A DNA stretch of 64,000 nucleotides, from assembly GCF_000962805.1 (NCBI RefSeq), contig NZ_JZTW01000003.1, positions 124,001 to 188,000 on the forward strand, written 5' to 3'. A model generated the notes under the pieces. That model was not told the DNA's origin. It saw nothing but the letters and a program-made list of their open reading frames with translations, and made no database searches. Origin of the DNA: Pseudarthrobacter chlorophenolicus. Its GTDB lineage: Bacteria; Actinomycetota; Actinomycetes; Actinomycetales; Micrococcaceae. Shown here piece after piece: positions 40,011-48,818 of the stretch (positions are counted from its first letter, which is position 1; each line of letters begins with the position of its first letter). Both the position numbers and the translations under genes were made by a program.

Positions 40011-41249
40011 ATGACAACTTCCCCCTCCTCCCGCGCATCACGCTGGCCCGTTTGGCTCTGCTGGCTGGCCATGGTCCTGGACGGTTTTGACCTGGTGGTG
40101 CTCGGCACCGTCATTCCCACACTCATCAAAACCGGCGAGCTTGGCTTTGACGCCGTTGGGGCGACCCTGGTGGCCACCATCTCCCTGGTAGGCGTCGGCG
40201 CCGGGGCGCTGTTCATTGCGCCGCTGTCAGACCGCTTCGGACGCAGGAAACTGATGGTTGCCTGCGTGCTCTGGTTCTCGCTTTTCACCCTCGCGGTGGC
40301 ATGGGCTCCAAACGTGGCCATGTTCGGCGTGTTCCGCTTCCTGGCCGGCGTCGGATTGGGCGCCTGCCTTCCGGTTGCCCTCGCCTACATGAACGATTAC
40401 GCGCCGGCAGGAACAGCCGGCAAGTCCACTACCCGCACCATGACCGGCTACCACGTGGGTGCGGTGGCAACTGCGTTCCTGGCCATCATGGTCATCCCGG
40501 ACTGGCGCACCATGTTCGTGGTCGGCGGCATTGCGGGCCTGGCCCTGGCGCCGTTCCTGTGGTTCAAGCTGCCCGAGACCCTGCCGGCCGAACAGACCAC
40601 TGAGAACGCACAGACCACCCCGAATGCGGAGCAGACCGGATTCCGGGACTTGGCGAAAAAGCCCTACCCGCTGGTCGCCGCGGCAATCGCCGCCGCCTCC
40701 TTCATGGGCCTGCTGCTGGTTTACGGCCTGAACACCTGGCTCCCCCAGCTCATGGCCTCCGCGGGGTACCCGGTCAGCGCGGGCCTGTCGCTGCTCCTGG
40801 TGCTGAACCTCGGCGCGGTGGCGGGCCTCATCATTGCCGGCATCCTGGCCGACAAGCACGGCACCAAACCCATCGTGCTGCTCTGGTTCGGCCTCTCCGC
40901 GGCCTGCCTCGCCCTGCTGAGCATCAAGGTTGACAACGCCATCCTGCTCAACGCCCTCGTCTTCGTCACCGGCGTCTTCGTGTTCAGCGCCCAGGTGCTC
41001 GTGTACGCGTGGGTCAGCCAGCTCTTCCCGGCCCGGCTGCGCGCCACTGCCCTCGGTTTCGCCGCCGGCGTGGGCCGCGTCGGCGCCATCGCAGGGCCGG
41101 CGGTGACGGGCGGCCTGGTGGCCGCAGGCATCGCCTACCCGTGGGGCTTCTATGCCTTCGCAGCGGCAGGTGCACTCGCCGTGCTGGCCCTGGTGGCGGT
41201 CCCGCACGCTATCGCCGCCACGCGGACGGCCGAGGAACACGCGAACTGA
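40011..41249 (+). CDS. MFS transporter, aromatic acid:H+ symporter (AAHS) family
   Basis: The 412-residue, 12-helix protein has the AAHS signature DGFDLVVLGTVIPTL in helix 1 and the MFS loop PLSDRFGRRKLMVAC. LAGVGLGACLPVALAYMNDY in helix 4 also fits. Members import benzoate-, hydroxybenzoate- or shikimate-like acids with protons. The GntR regulator upstream and the maleate/dicarboxylate genes beyond the next terminator point to breakdown of an aromatic or unsaturated acid. Confidence 0.9.
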   Translation: MTTSPSSRASRWPVWLCWLAMVLDGFDLVVLGTVIPTLIKTGELGFDAVGATLVATISLVGVGAGALFIAPLSDRFGRRKLMVACVLWFSLFTLAVAWAPNVAMFGVFRFLAGVGLGACLPVALAYMNDYAPAGTAGKSTTRTMTGYHVGAVATAFLAIMVIPDWRTMFVVGGIAGLALAPFLWFKLPETLPAEQTTENAQTTPNAEQTGFRDLAKKPYPLVAAAIAAASFMGLLLVYGLNTWLPQLMASAGYPVSAGLSLLLVLNLGAVAGLIIAGILADKHGTKPIVLLWFGLSAACLALLSIKVDNAILLNALVFVTGVFVFSAQVLVYAWVSQLFPARLRATALGFAAGVGRVGAIAGPAVTGGLVAAGIAYPWGFYAFAAAGALAVLALVAVPHAIAATRTAEEHAN

Positions 41250-41267
41250 AGCTGAGTTGCTAGGGCC

Positions 41268-41310
41268 AGTGCCGGCGTCGTACTTTCACGGAAAGAACGA
41301 CGCCGGCACT
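41268..41310. terminator. 14-bp perfect hairpin between convergent genes
   Basis: Arms 41268-41281 and 41297-41310 are perfect around a 15-nt loop with an extra TTT/AAA match. It lies between the ends of the MFS and IclR genes and is a variant of the ACGACG palindrome family. Confidence 0.82.
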
Positions 41311-41385
41311 CGCCTTAAGAGCCTTAGCGGACAATAGTCCCGTAGCCCGGAGAAAGTCCGCGGCCACCACCCCGCGCGGCCACGC

Positions 41386-42186
41386 CTACACTGCTGTGTC
41401 CATCCCGGCGGCCTGGCTGCTGTCGTACCCCAACGCACGGCTGGCTTCCAGCCCCGCCCGGGCTACCACCGGCCCCAGCCGCTCAACGTCGGCGGGCCCG
41501 ATCCGCTGGGTGGGGAATCCCAGGCCCACGGCGCACGCCAGCCGCCCGGCGTGGTCGAACACCGGCGCGCTGATGGAACCCACGTCCTGGTGGCGTTCCC
41601 CGAAAGCTGCGAAATATCCCTGCCGGCGGGCAACGGCCGCCTGTTCCCTGAGGGTCTCAACTGACACCGGCGTGTCCGGCGTAAAGCCCTGAAGACCCTG
41701 CTCGTCCAGGGCATCCCAGGCCCCGGGGTCGAACGCCAGGAAGACCTTGCCGGGAGCGCCTGCGTGGAGCGGCATGACCATGCCCACCATGAACGGCCGC
41801 ATCACCACGTGCCGCGTCTCGGCCACCGCAACGATCGTGCGGAAGGCCCCGTCCCGGACATACAGGCAGGCCGTTTCGCCGGTCTCGTCCCGCAACTGCT
41901 GTAGGACCGGCTTCACCAGCCGCACCACGTCCAGTCCGAACGTTCCCGGAGTAGCCCAGCGGACCAGCCCGATGCCGATCCGGTACCGGTCGCCGTCGCG
42001 GTCAAGGAACCCCTCACGGAGCATGTTCTGGACCAGGCGCTGGCACGTGCTGGACGGCAGGCCGGTCTTGCGGATGATCTGCTGCAGAGTCGGCTCGGGC
42101 TCCGCCACCGAGAAACAGTCCAGGATCTCTGCCACCTTGTGCAGGACCAACAGGGGCGAAGCCCCGGCCCCGGCTTCCTTAACCAC
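41386..42186 (-). CDS. IclR-family transcriptional regulator
   Basis: The 266-residue protein has the IclR winged helix (LHKVAEILDCFSVAEPEPTL, TGLPSSTCQRLVQNMLREGF). The GAF-like effector domain has ETGETACLYVRDG, MPLHAGAPGKVFLAF and APVFDHAGRLACAVGLGFP. The start is the GTG at 42186. Divergent from the maleate isomerase gene, with two matching palindromes between them, so it most likely controls that unit. Confidence 0.9.
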   Translation of the reverse strand: MVKEAGAGASPLLVLHKVAEILDCFSVAEPEPTLQQIIRKTGLPSSTCQRLVQNMLREGFLDRDGDRYRIGIGLVRWATPGTFGLDVVRLVKPVLQQLRDETGETACLYVRDGAFRTIVAVAETRHVVMRPFMVGMVMPLHAGAPGKVFLAFDPGAWDALDEQGLQGFTPDTPVSVETLREQAAVARRQGYFAAFGERHQDVGSISAPVFDHAGRLACAVGLGFPTQRIGPADVERLGPVVARAGLEASRALGYDSSQAAGMDTAV

Positions 42187-42281
42187 CGCTCAAACCCTTT
42201 CCATCATTTCCGCAAGCAGCCTCCAGCATAGTGAGCCGGACACCGGGCCACCGTGTGATCCATTTGACATCCCGCAGCAGT

Positions 42282-42320
42282 GACCCACATCATGGGATCA
42301 GAACCCACTTTATGGGTTTC
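42282..42320 (+). promoter_or_regulatory. Two tandem IclR-type operators over the maleate isomerase promoter
   Basis: GACCCACATCATGGGATC and AACCCACTTTATGGGTT share the form ACCCA-N5-TGGG, with centres at 42290 and 42310, exactly 20 bp apart. A TTGACA at 42264-42269 places the first site over the -10 region, which suits repression. Confidence 0.68.
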
Positions 42321-42356
42321 CCCAATGTATCCCCATCACAACGACGTGGAGAATCC

Positions 42357-43175
42357 ATGAGCACCCCCGCAATCACCTGTGAAACCGCCCCCGAGCCCAA
42401 GCGCCCCGGGATGAGCCGCGTGGGACTGATCGTCCCCAGCTCCAACACCACCATGGAGACCGAGCTGCCGGAGCTGTTCCGGCGCCAGGCCGAGGCAACC
42501 GGCCACAAGTACACCTTCCACTCCGCCCGCGCCGGCATGAAGAAGGTCACCCGGGAAGAACTGCTGGCCATGGTGGGCAAGGCAGCCCAGTGCGCCGAAG
42601 CAGTCTCCGACGCCGATGTGGACGTCATCGCCTACGCCTGCCTGGTGGCCGTCATGGCCCAGGGCCCCGAAGCCCACGAGGGTTCCGAGAAGGTGATCGC
42701 GGACGCAGCCGCAGACAACGGACACCCCGCCCCGGTCACCAGCAGCGCCGGCGCCCTGGTCCGCACCCTGCACGAAATCGGTGCCCAGAAGGTCGCCATG
42801 ATCACCCCCTACATGAAGCCGCTGACCAAGATGGTGGTGGACTACATCGAGGGCTCGGGCATCACGGTGCTGGACGCCATCAGCCTCGAAGTGGCGGACA
42901 ACCTCGAGGTCGGCTGCCTTGACCCGCAGAACCTGCCCGCGCTGGCCCGCAGCCTGCAGCGCGAAGGAGCGGACGCCGTCGTCCTGTCCGCGTGTGTCCA
43001 GATGCCCTCACTCGCCGCTGTCCAGGCCGTGGAGGACGAGCTGGGACTCCCCGTCATCACGGCGGCCACGGCCACCACCTACGAGATCCTCAAGGCCCTC
43101 GGCCACACCCCCGCCATCACCGGCGCGGGCAGCCTGCTGTCCGGCGCCGGCGTCCTCACTCCGGCGAACGTGTAG
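42357..43175 (+). CDS. Maleate cis-trans isomerase / Asp-Glu racemase superfamily
   Basis: The 272-residue protein has GLIVPSSNTTMETELPELF and two catalytic-type cysteines, Cys95 in IAYACLVAVM and Cys213 in VLSACVQMPS. This matches maleate isomerase (fumarate-forming) more closely than amino-acid racemases. The usual role is the last step of nicotinate or similar pathways, turning maleate into fumarate. A MatC-like transporter gene follows by 12 bp. Related arylmalonate decarboxylases are the main alternative. Confidence 0.82.
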   Translation: MSTPAITCETAPEPKRPGMSRVGLIVPSSNTTMETELPELFRRQAEATGHKYTFHSARAGMKKVTREELLAMVGKAAQCAEAVSDADVDVIAYACLVAVMAQGPEAHEGSEKVIADAAADNGHPAPVTSSAGALVRTLHEIGAQKVAMITPYMKPLTKMVVDYIEGSGITVLDAISLEVADNLEVGCLDPQNLPALARSLQREGADAVVLSACVQMPSLAAVQAVEDELGLPVITAATATTYEILKALGHTPAITGAGSLLSGAGVLTPANV

Positions 43176-43187
43176 GCGGTTGGCACC

Positions 43188-44567
43188 ATGTCGCTCTCAC
43201 TCATCGCGTTCCTGGTGCTGGTGGCGGCCTTCGCCGTCGGGTCCTTCACCAAGATCAACGCCGGACTCCTGGCCACCGTCGCCGCGTTCGGCGTGGGCAC
43301 TCTCCTGGCTGGCATGTCCGTCAAGGACGTCATCGGACAGTTCCCCGCCGGGCTCTTCTTTATCCTGGTGGGCGCTACCCTGCTGTTCGCCATCGTCCGG
43401 ATCAACGGCACCATAGACCTGCTGGCCTACTGGGCTGAACGGCTCGCCGGCGACCGGAAGATCCTGGTCCCCATCCTGATGTTCCTGCTGACCGCGGCCC
43501 TGGCCTCCGCCGGCGCCTTCACGCCCGCCGCCATCGCCATCGTTGCCCCGGTGGGCCTGGCGCTGGGAATGCGGTTCGGCATCAGCACCCTGGCCATGGG
43601 CCTGGTCATCGTCCAGGGCGCCAACGCCGGCGCGTTCTCCCCCGTCAACCCCTTCGGCGTCCTGGGCAACAAGATGCTCGACGGCGCCGGCGCCTCGGAC
43701 GGTTCCTTCAGGCTCTACGCGTACTGCTTCATCTTCAACGCCATCCTGGCCGTGATCGCCTACGTCCTGGTGCAGGCCATCATGAAGCGCCGGGCAGCGA
43801 AGGCAGACGCGCGTCACGCCGACGGCGGTGACAGTGCCCTTAAGAACGACGGCGGCGCTGACGCAACCGTTGCAGGCGGCGTTTCAGGTTCCGGCGGCGC
43901 CGGCACGGCCGTGCTCACCGCACCGGCCTCGGTGGCTACCGGAACCCGGACCCGCCCGGAGAAGGTGGCCGCAACCCCCATGCGGATCCTCACGCTGGTG
44001 GGCATCGCCTCCCTGCTGGTGCTCACCACCGTGCTGGGGCTCGATGTGGGAGTTGCCTCGCTGGTCATCGCCGCGGTGCTGATCGTCCTGGACTCCAGGG
44101 TGCAGAAGCCGGCGGTGGAAAGCATGCCGTGGTCGGCCATCATCCTGGTCACCGGCATCGTCACCTATGTGGGCATGCTGGAGAAGATGGGTGCCCTGAA
44201 GGAACTCCAGGAAGGCATCGCCGGCCTGGGCAACAGCTCCCTGGCGGCGCTGATCGCCAGCTACGTGGTGGCCATCGTTTCAGCCTTCGCCTCCACCACC
44301 GGAACCCTGGGTGTCATCAGCCCGGTGATCGAGCCCATCGCCATGGACCCGCTGCTCACCCCGGTGGGCGTGGTGACGGCCATCGCCATCAGCTCCTCCG
44401 TGGTGGACGTCAGCCCCATGTCCACCAGCGGCGCTCTGCTGATGGCGAGCGCACAGCCCAAGGACGAGCGGATGTTCTTCCGTGCACTGCTGCTGTGGGC
44501 CATCGCGATGATCGGTGTGGTGCCGCTCCTCGTCTGGTTCCTGTTCGTCCACCTGGGGATCGGCTAA
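43188..44567 (+). CDS. MatC-like dicarboxylate transporter
   Basis: The 459-residue protein has about 12 membrane helices in two halves, separated by a Gly/Ala/Asp-rich cytosolic linker (residues about 205-260). The first half resembles the dicarboxylate carrier MatC N-terminal domain (GSFTKINAGLLATVAAFGVG, ALASAGAFTPAAIAIVAPVG); the second ends with SSVVDVSPMSTSGALLMASA. It probably imports the acid handled by the isomerase. The linker DNA carries GACGGCGG-type repeats. A clear terminator follows. Confidence 0.85.
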   Translation: MSLSLIAFLVLVAAFAVGSFTKINAGLLATVAAFGVGTLLAGMSVKDVIGQFPAGLFFILVGATLLFAIVRINGTIDLLAYWAERLAGDRKILVPILMFLLTAALASAGAFTPAAIAIVAPVGLALGMRFGISTLAMGLVIVQGANAGAFSPVNPFGVLGNKMLDGAGASDGSFRLYAYCFIFNAILAVIAYVLVQAIMKRRAAKADARHADGGDSALKNDGGADATVAGGVSGSGGAGTAVLTAPASVATGTRTRPEKVAATPMRILTLVGIASLLVLTTVLGLDVGVASLVIAAVLIVLDSRVQKPAVESMPWSAIILVTGIVTYVGMLEKMGALKELQEGIAGLGNSSLAALIASYVVAIVSAFASTTGTLGVISPVIEPIAMDPLLTPVGVVTAIAISSSVVDVSPMSTSGALLMASAQPKDERMFFRALLLWAIAMIGVVPLLVWFLFVHLGIG

Positions 44568-44586
44568 GAGTTTTGGGCAAAATGGG

Positions 44587-44615
44587 AAAGGGACGTCCTC
44601 GCCGGACGTCCCTTT
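44587..44615 (+). terminator. Rho-independent terminator
   Basis: AAAGGGACGTCC (44587-44598) and GGACGTCCCTTT (44604-44615) form a perfect 12-bp stem with a 5-nt loop and trailing T-rich sequence, 20 bases after the transporter gene. Confidence 0.92.
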
Positions 44616-44667
44616 TCCTTTACCCTTACCGGCAAGCTCCCCTACGGGCTCCGGAGGCGGGCCGCCC

Positions 44668-45288
44668 CTACTCCTTGGGCCGGAAATGGCCCGGCCAGTC
44701 CTTCAGCCGGATCCGGGTCAAGTCTTGGACGTCGCCGAGTGTGCCCCACTCATCCAGCCCCAGCCGGGCCAGCGGCTCCAGGAGGTCGATCCGGGGGTGG
44801 CTGCCGTCGAGCACATCATCGCTCACGGCGGCGTGGGTCACTTCGCCGAACACCAGGGTGGAGTCACCTATCGACAGCACGGAGTGAAGGCGGCATTCCA
44901 GTGCCACCGGTGATTCCTTGACGCGGGGCGCGGCTACGGTGAGGCTCGGCTCCCGGGTGAGGCCGGCAGCGTCGAACTCGCTGGTGTCCGGCGGGAAGTT
45001 GGTGCCGGTGGCATTGACTTCTTCCAGGAGCGCGGCCGGGGCCAGGTTGACCACAAATTCGCCGGAGGCCGTGATGTTGCGGAGCGAATCCTTCTCCCCC
45101 ACCGACGTGAACTGCACGATGGGCGGGTTGGTGGAGGCTACCGTGAAGAAGGAGTGGGGGGCCACGTTGTCAACGCCCTCCGGGGAAACGCTCGAAACCC
45201 ACGCGATGGGTCGGGGCACCACCACCGCGGTGAGCAGCCGGTAGAACTCATGGGCGGACGTCGCCGTGGGACTGAAATCAGTTCGCAT
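44668..45288 (-). CDS. Flavin reductase-like (flavoredoxin) protein
   Basis: The 206-residue protein has the FMN-binding flavin-reductase fold: YRLLTAVVVPRPIAWVSSVS, NVAPHSFFTVASTNPP, the NITASGEFVVNL helix and a C-terminal LARLGLDEWGTL. It probably binds FMN and reduces it or a bound partner with NAD(P)H. Divergent from the HAD dehalogenase gene. Substrate unknown. Confidence 0.86.
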   Translation of the reverse strand: MRTDFSPTATSAHEFYRLLTAVVVPRPIAWVSSVSPEGVDNVAPHSFFTVASTNPPIVQFTSVGEKDSLRNITASGEFVVNLAPAALLEEVNATGTNFPPDTSEFDAAGLTREPSLTVAAPRVKESPVALECRLHSVLSIGDSTLVFGEVTHAAVSDDVLDGSHPRIDLLEPLARLGLDEWGTLGDVQDLTRIRLKDWPGHFRPKE

Positions 45289-45330
45289 GCTGCCAGACTA
45301 ACCGGCGCAGCAGCCGGGAAAGGACACAGC

Positions 45331-46101
45331 ATGAGTTTCCAGCCGTACCGTCCATCATCCACCGGGCGCCCCGTGCGCGCCGTCCTGTTCGACACCTTCG
45401 GCACCGTGGTGGACTGGCGCACTGGCGTTGCGCGGGAGGTGGCATCGTTCGCCGCCGCGCAGGGCTTTGCCCTTGACGCGCAGGCCTTCGCCGACCACTG
45501 GCGGGCCCTCTACCAGCCGGCCATGGAAGCCATCCGCTCCGGACAACGCAGCTTCACCAAGCTGGACACCCTACACCGCGAAAACCTCGATGAGGCCCTC
45601 CGCCAGCACGGCATCAATCCGGAACAGGTGCCCAGCGAAGCCTTGAACGGGCTGAACACATCCTGGCACCGGCTTCCGGCGTGGCCGGACAGCGTAGAGG
45701 GCCTGACGAGGATCCACCGCCACTTCATCGTGGGACCGCTGTCCAACGGCAACACCTCACTGTTGCTGGACATGGCCAGGAACGCCGGCCTGCCGTGGGA
45801 TGTGATCATCGGCTCGGACATGACGGGCACCTACAAGCCCTTACCTCAGGCCTATCTCCGTACGGCAGAATTCCTGGACCTGGAGCCCGGGGAGGTAATG
45901 CTCGCGGCGGCGCACAACAGCGACCTGCATGCTGCCCGGGCCGTCGGGCTGGCCACGGCCTTCGTGGCCCGCCCCACCGAGCACGGCCCCGGCCAGGTGG
46001 CGGACCTGGCCCCGGAAGGTGGCTGGGACCTGGTGGCATCGAGCATCACCGAATTGGCGGACTTGCTCGGGGCGGGAACCCTCCTTGCCAAGGTGCCCTA
46101 A
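45331..46101 (+). CDS. HAD-superfamily, type II haloacid dehalogenase-like
   Basis: The 256-residue protein has the nucleophile motif LFDTFGTVVDWR and the cap region with LDTLHRENLDEAL. Motif II is PLSNGNTSLL, the lysine lies in GTYKPLPQAYL and motif IV is AAAHNSDLHAARAVGL. These fit L-2-haloacid dehalogenases, where an aspartate attacks the halogenated carbon, but many family members act on other substrates. AAAGGA precedes the ATG. It converges on the AcoR/MimR-like gene with six bases between stops. Confidence 0.84.
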   Translation: MSFQPYRPSSTGRPVRAVLFDTFGTVVDWRTGVAREVASFAAAQGFALDAQAFADHWRALYQPAMEAIRSGQRSFTKLDTLHRENLDEALRQHGINPEQVPSEALNGLNTSWHRLPAWPDSVEGLTRIHRHFIVGPLSNGNTSLLLDMARNAGLPWDVIIGSDMTGTYKPLPQAYLRTAEFLDLEPGEVMLAAAHNSDLHAARAVGLATAFVARPTEHGPGQVADLAPEGGWDLVASSITELADLLGAGTLLAKVP

Positions 46102-46107
46102 CCGTGC

Positions 46108-47607
46108 CTACTTCGGCGCGGTGATTCCCAGGCGGGCCATCCGGCGGTAGATCGTGGCCCTGCTCATTCCCAGTTCGGTGGCGGCCGCGGCCACGGTGAT
46201 GCCCGGCCGGGAAAGGCACCGGACGATTTCGTCCCTCTCCACGGCCTCGATCCGGGTCAGATGTGGCCGGGCGCGTCCCACCAGCCGGGAGGGCAGATGC
46301 CGCACATCGATGGTTTCCGTGCGCAAGGCCGCGTCATTGACCATGGTGAAAAGTTCGTCCGCATTGCCTGGCCACCCATAGCCGGTCAGCGCGTGTTCCG
46401 CGGCAGCCGTGAAATCCACGTCACGCATGCGCGTCTGGCGTGCGGCGTACCGTGCCAGGGGCATCACATCAGCGGGGCGTTCCCGCAGGGCTGGTACCGG
46501 CACCACAGTTTCCACCTTGGCGGCCAGCGGCTGCGGAACGGCGGCCAGTTCCTGTGCGGTCATGGCCCAGGTGATTGCGGGTGGGCTGCCGGCCAGTGCG
46601 GGCGGCAATTGAACCGCGGCGGCAGCCCGGGCGCTCAACTCCTGCACGGCCCAGGCCGGCAGGAGGTCAACGTTTTCCACGATCACGGCGGTATCGGGCT
46701 TGGACAGCTCGGGCGTCCAGAGCGACAGCCATGCCTCCACGTCCTCGGGCTCCGGGGCTGCCGCGCACAGGATGCGGCTCGCGGGACGCGCCTGGCGGAT
46801 GGCCTGCCCCAGCAACGTGGCGCGCCCGGACCCTGGTTCTCCGACGGCGGCCACCACCTTGTTTGCCCCGAGGGCCACGGACGCCCGGTCCAGTGCATCC
46901 GTCCAGGCCGGGGACATGGCGCGCAGTGTTCCCGCACCGGGCTCAATCCGGCCCCGCTGCACCCGGAAGACACCGCCCTTCGGCCCCGCCTTCGGCTTCT
47001 GCCCACCCGACTTGGCCAGCATGAGGGCAGCGGTGTTGCTCGCCGCCGACTGGGCCAGGGCAAGCAGCAACTCCGGCGAAGACTTGGACCAGGTGGTGAT
47101 GTTCACGCTGCCCTCGAGGCGTCCGTTGCGGGGATCGATCACCGGCACGGCAGCGCAGGTGTAGGTCCGGAGGCTTGCGCTGTAGTGTTCCTCGGCGCGG
47201 ACCAGGCTGGGTGTCCGGTCCGCCAGCGCCATGCCCAGCCCGCTGGTTCCCGCTTCCCGCTCGGAAAAGGCAAAACCGGGGGCCAGATGGACTTTGTCGA
47301 GTGCCCGCAGCAGTGACGTGTCGCCGCTGAAGCGGTTGAGGACCAGCCCGTCGGCGTCGGTGAGCATCAGGCTGAGGGGTTCGTTGGCCAGCGTTTGGTG
47401 CAGGCCGGTGAGCACCTCCTGCCCGCACTGGTAAAACAGTGAGTCGCCGGCCACCGAGCCTGCCCAGACGGGGTCGATGACCTCGGCCGAGACACCGTAT
47501 TCCTCACTGCGCTGCCATGAGGCAAGAAGGCGCCTCGAGACAGTTGCCAGCATGCCTTCCGGCCCGCCACCCTGTGCCTGCGGGACGGGAATGTTGTGAT
47601 CCGGCAC
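46108..47607 (-). CDS. AcoR/MimR-like GAF activator with degenerate AAA+ domain and Fis helix-turn-helix
   Basis: The 499-residue protein has an N-terminal GAF-like sensor (to about residue 200; SEREAGTSGLGMALAD), an AAA+-like centre and a C-terminal Fis helix (VAAAATELGMSRATIYRRMA). The Walker A site reads GEPGSGRATLLG (residues 256-267 or so), with Arg for Lys. The GAFTGA loop needed to contact sigma-54 is missing, so it probably acts without sigma-54. The GTG start at 47607 follows GGAGGGCGGCAACG. It faces an operon whose homologues are controlled by MimR-type activators. Confidence 0.86.
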   Translation of the reverse strand: MPDHNIPVPQAQGGGPEGMLATVSRRLLASWQRSEEYGVSAEVIDPVWAGSVAGDSLFYQCGQEVLTGLHQTLANEPLSLMLTDADGLVLNRFSGDTSLLRALDKVHLAPGFAFSEREAGTSGLGMALADRTPSLVRAEEHYSASLRTYTCAAVPVIDPRNGRLEGSVNITTWSKSSPELLLALAQSAASNTAALMLAKSGGQKPKAGPKGGVFRVQRGRIEPGAGTLRAMSPAWTDALDRASVALGANKVVAAVGEPGSGRATLLGQAIRQARPASRILCAAAPEPEDVEAWLSLWTPELSKPDTAVIVENVDLLPAWAVQELSARAAAAVQLPPALAGSPPAITWAMTAQELAAVPQPLAAKVETVVPVPALRERPADVMPLARYAARQTRMRDVDFTAAAEHALTGYGWPGNADELFTMVNDAALRTETIDVRHLPSRLVGRARPHLTRIEAVERDEIVRCLSRPGITVAAAATELGMSRATIYRRMARLGITAPK

Positions 47608-47669
47608 CGTTGCCGCCCTCCTTGTTTGGTCATTCGAGATTATTGCGCGGTGCTGCAAAAGGTGAAGCG

Positions 47670-47694
47670 CCGGTGTCTCAAAATGAGACACCGG
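47670..47694. promoter_or_regulatory. CCGGTGTCTCA-AAA-TGAGACACCGG operator
   Basis: A perfect 25-bp palindrome with 11-bp arms sits between the activator and amidohydrolase genes, eight bases upstream of a TTGACA. It is the natural binding site for the divergent Fis-type activator. Confidence 0.75.
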
Positions 47695-47701
47695 TCACAG
47701 G

Positions 47702-47728
47702 TTGACAGGTCCCTTTTGGCCATACCGT
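47702..47728 (+). promoter_or_regulatory. Likely sigma-70 promoter of the amidohydrolase operon
   Basis: TTGACA (47702-47707) is followed after 15 bp by TACCGT. The short spacer and weak -10 suit an activator-dependent promoter. No -24/-12 GG/GC pattern of sigma-54 is present. Confidence 0.45.
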
Positions 47729-47771
47729 CATCTCTTGTCGCGACTATGGCAGTCGCGGGGAGGAGAACGAT

Positions 47772-48818
47772 ATGTACAGCAAAGACGGCGAGAACTACTT
47801 CATCGTCGACGCGCACGTCGCATTGTGGGACGCCCGCCCGGAAAACCAGCGGAACATCCAGGGCAGGCAGTTCATCGATTGCTTCTACGACTACCACCGC
47901 AACCTCGGCCCGGAGGAGGAACACTGGCCTTACGAGGAATTCCTCTACCAGGGCGGCGAACGCCTCATGAAGGATCTGTTCCAGGACGGCTACGTGGACC
48001 ACGCGATCTTCCAGCCGGCCTACCTCGGGGAGTTCTACAAGAACGGCTTCGCGCAGGTGGAGGAAGCCTACGGGCTGGCTGCCGCGCATCCGGACAAGCT
48101 GACCTACAACCACTGTTATGACCCCAGGGAGGGTGAGGTCGGCCTGGACCGGCTCCGCGCCGACCACGAAAAGATGCAGTTCAAGGGCGTCAAGCTCTAC
48201 ACCGCAGAATGGCGGGGCGAGTCCCGCGGATACAAACTCTCCGATCCCTGGTCCTACCGGTATTTCGAGGAGTGCCGCAAGCTCGGCATCAAGAACATCC
48301 ACATCCACAAGGGCCCCACCGTCCGCCCGCTGGACCGGGACGCCTTCGACGTCGCCGACGTGGACCACGCCGCCTCCGACTTCAACGACCTGAACTTCGT
48401 GGTGGATCACGTCGGCCTGCCGCGGCTGGAAGACTTCTGCTGGATCGCCACCCAGGAACCCAACGTCCACGGCGGCCTCGCCGTCGCCATTCCCTTTATG
48501 CACACCCGGCCGCGCTACTTCGCCCAGATCATCGGCGAGCTCATCTACTGGATCGGCGAGGACAGGATCCAGTTCTCCAGCGACTACGCCATCTGGTCAC
48601 CCCGCTGGCTGATCGAGCGCTTCGTTGACTTCCAGATCCCGGAAGACATGACCGAGTACGCCCCGCTCACCGTCAACCAGAAGAAAAAGATCCTGGGACT
48701 CAACGCAGCGAAAATGTACGACATCCCGGTGCCCGCGGAGCTCCAGCTCCCCAACGCGGACGAAACCAAGACAGGGCCGCGGCAGCCGGAACGGGCGGAC
48801 CTGGCGGCCGCGCTATGA
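47772..48818 (+). CDS. Amidohydrolase-2 family protein of the propane/acetone monooxygenase accessory type
   Basis: The 348-residue protein begins YFIVDAHVALWDAR, a variant of the DxH metal motif, and has HIHKGPTVRPLD, VVDHVGLPRLEDF and QFSSDYAIWSPRWL, the His/Asp positions of the amidohydrolase barrel. The DAH in place of DxHxH hints at altered metal binding. Its closest remembered relatives follow the mimABCD/prmABCD binuclear-iron monooxygenase genes. Here it is first in the operon, after GGGGAGGAGAACGAT. Confidence 0.87.
   Translation: MYSKDGENYFIVDAHVALWDARPENQRNIQGRQFIDCFYDYHRNLGPEEEHWPYEEFLYQGGERLMKDLFQDGYVDHAIFQPAYLGEFYKNGFAQVEEAYGLAAAHPDKLTYNHCYDPREGEVGLDRLRADHEKMQFKGVKLYTAEWRGESRGYKLSDPWSYRYFEECRKLGIKNIHIHKGPTVRPLDRDAFDVADVDHAASDFNDLNFVVDHVGLPRLEDFCWIATQEPNVHGGLAVAIPFMHTRPRYFAQIIGELIYWIGEDRIQFSSDYAIWSPRWLIERFVDFQIPEDMTEYAPLTVNQKKKILGLNAAKMYDIPVPAELQLPNADETKTGPRQPERADLAAAL

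Noticed and set aside
47700..47771. Sigma-54 promoter before the amidohydrolase operon
   Set aside because: TTTTGGCC was considered as a -24 element, but no GC at the right distance follows, and the activator lacks GAFTGA.
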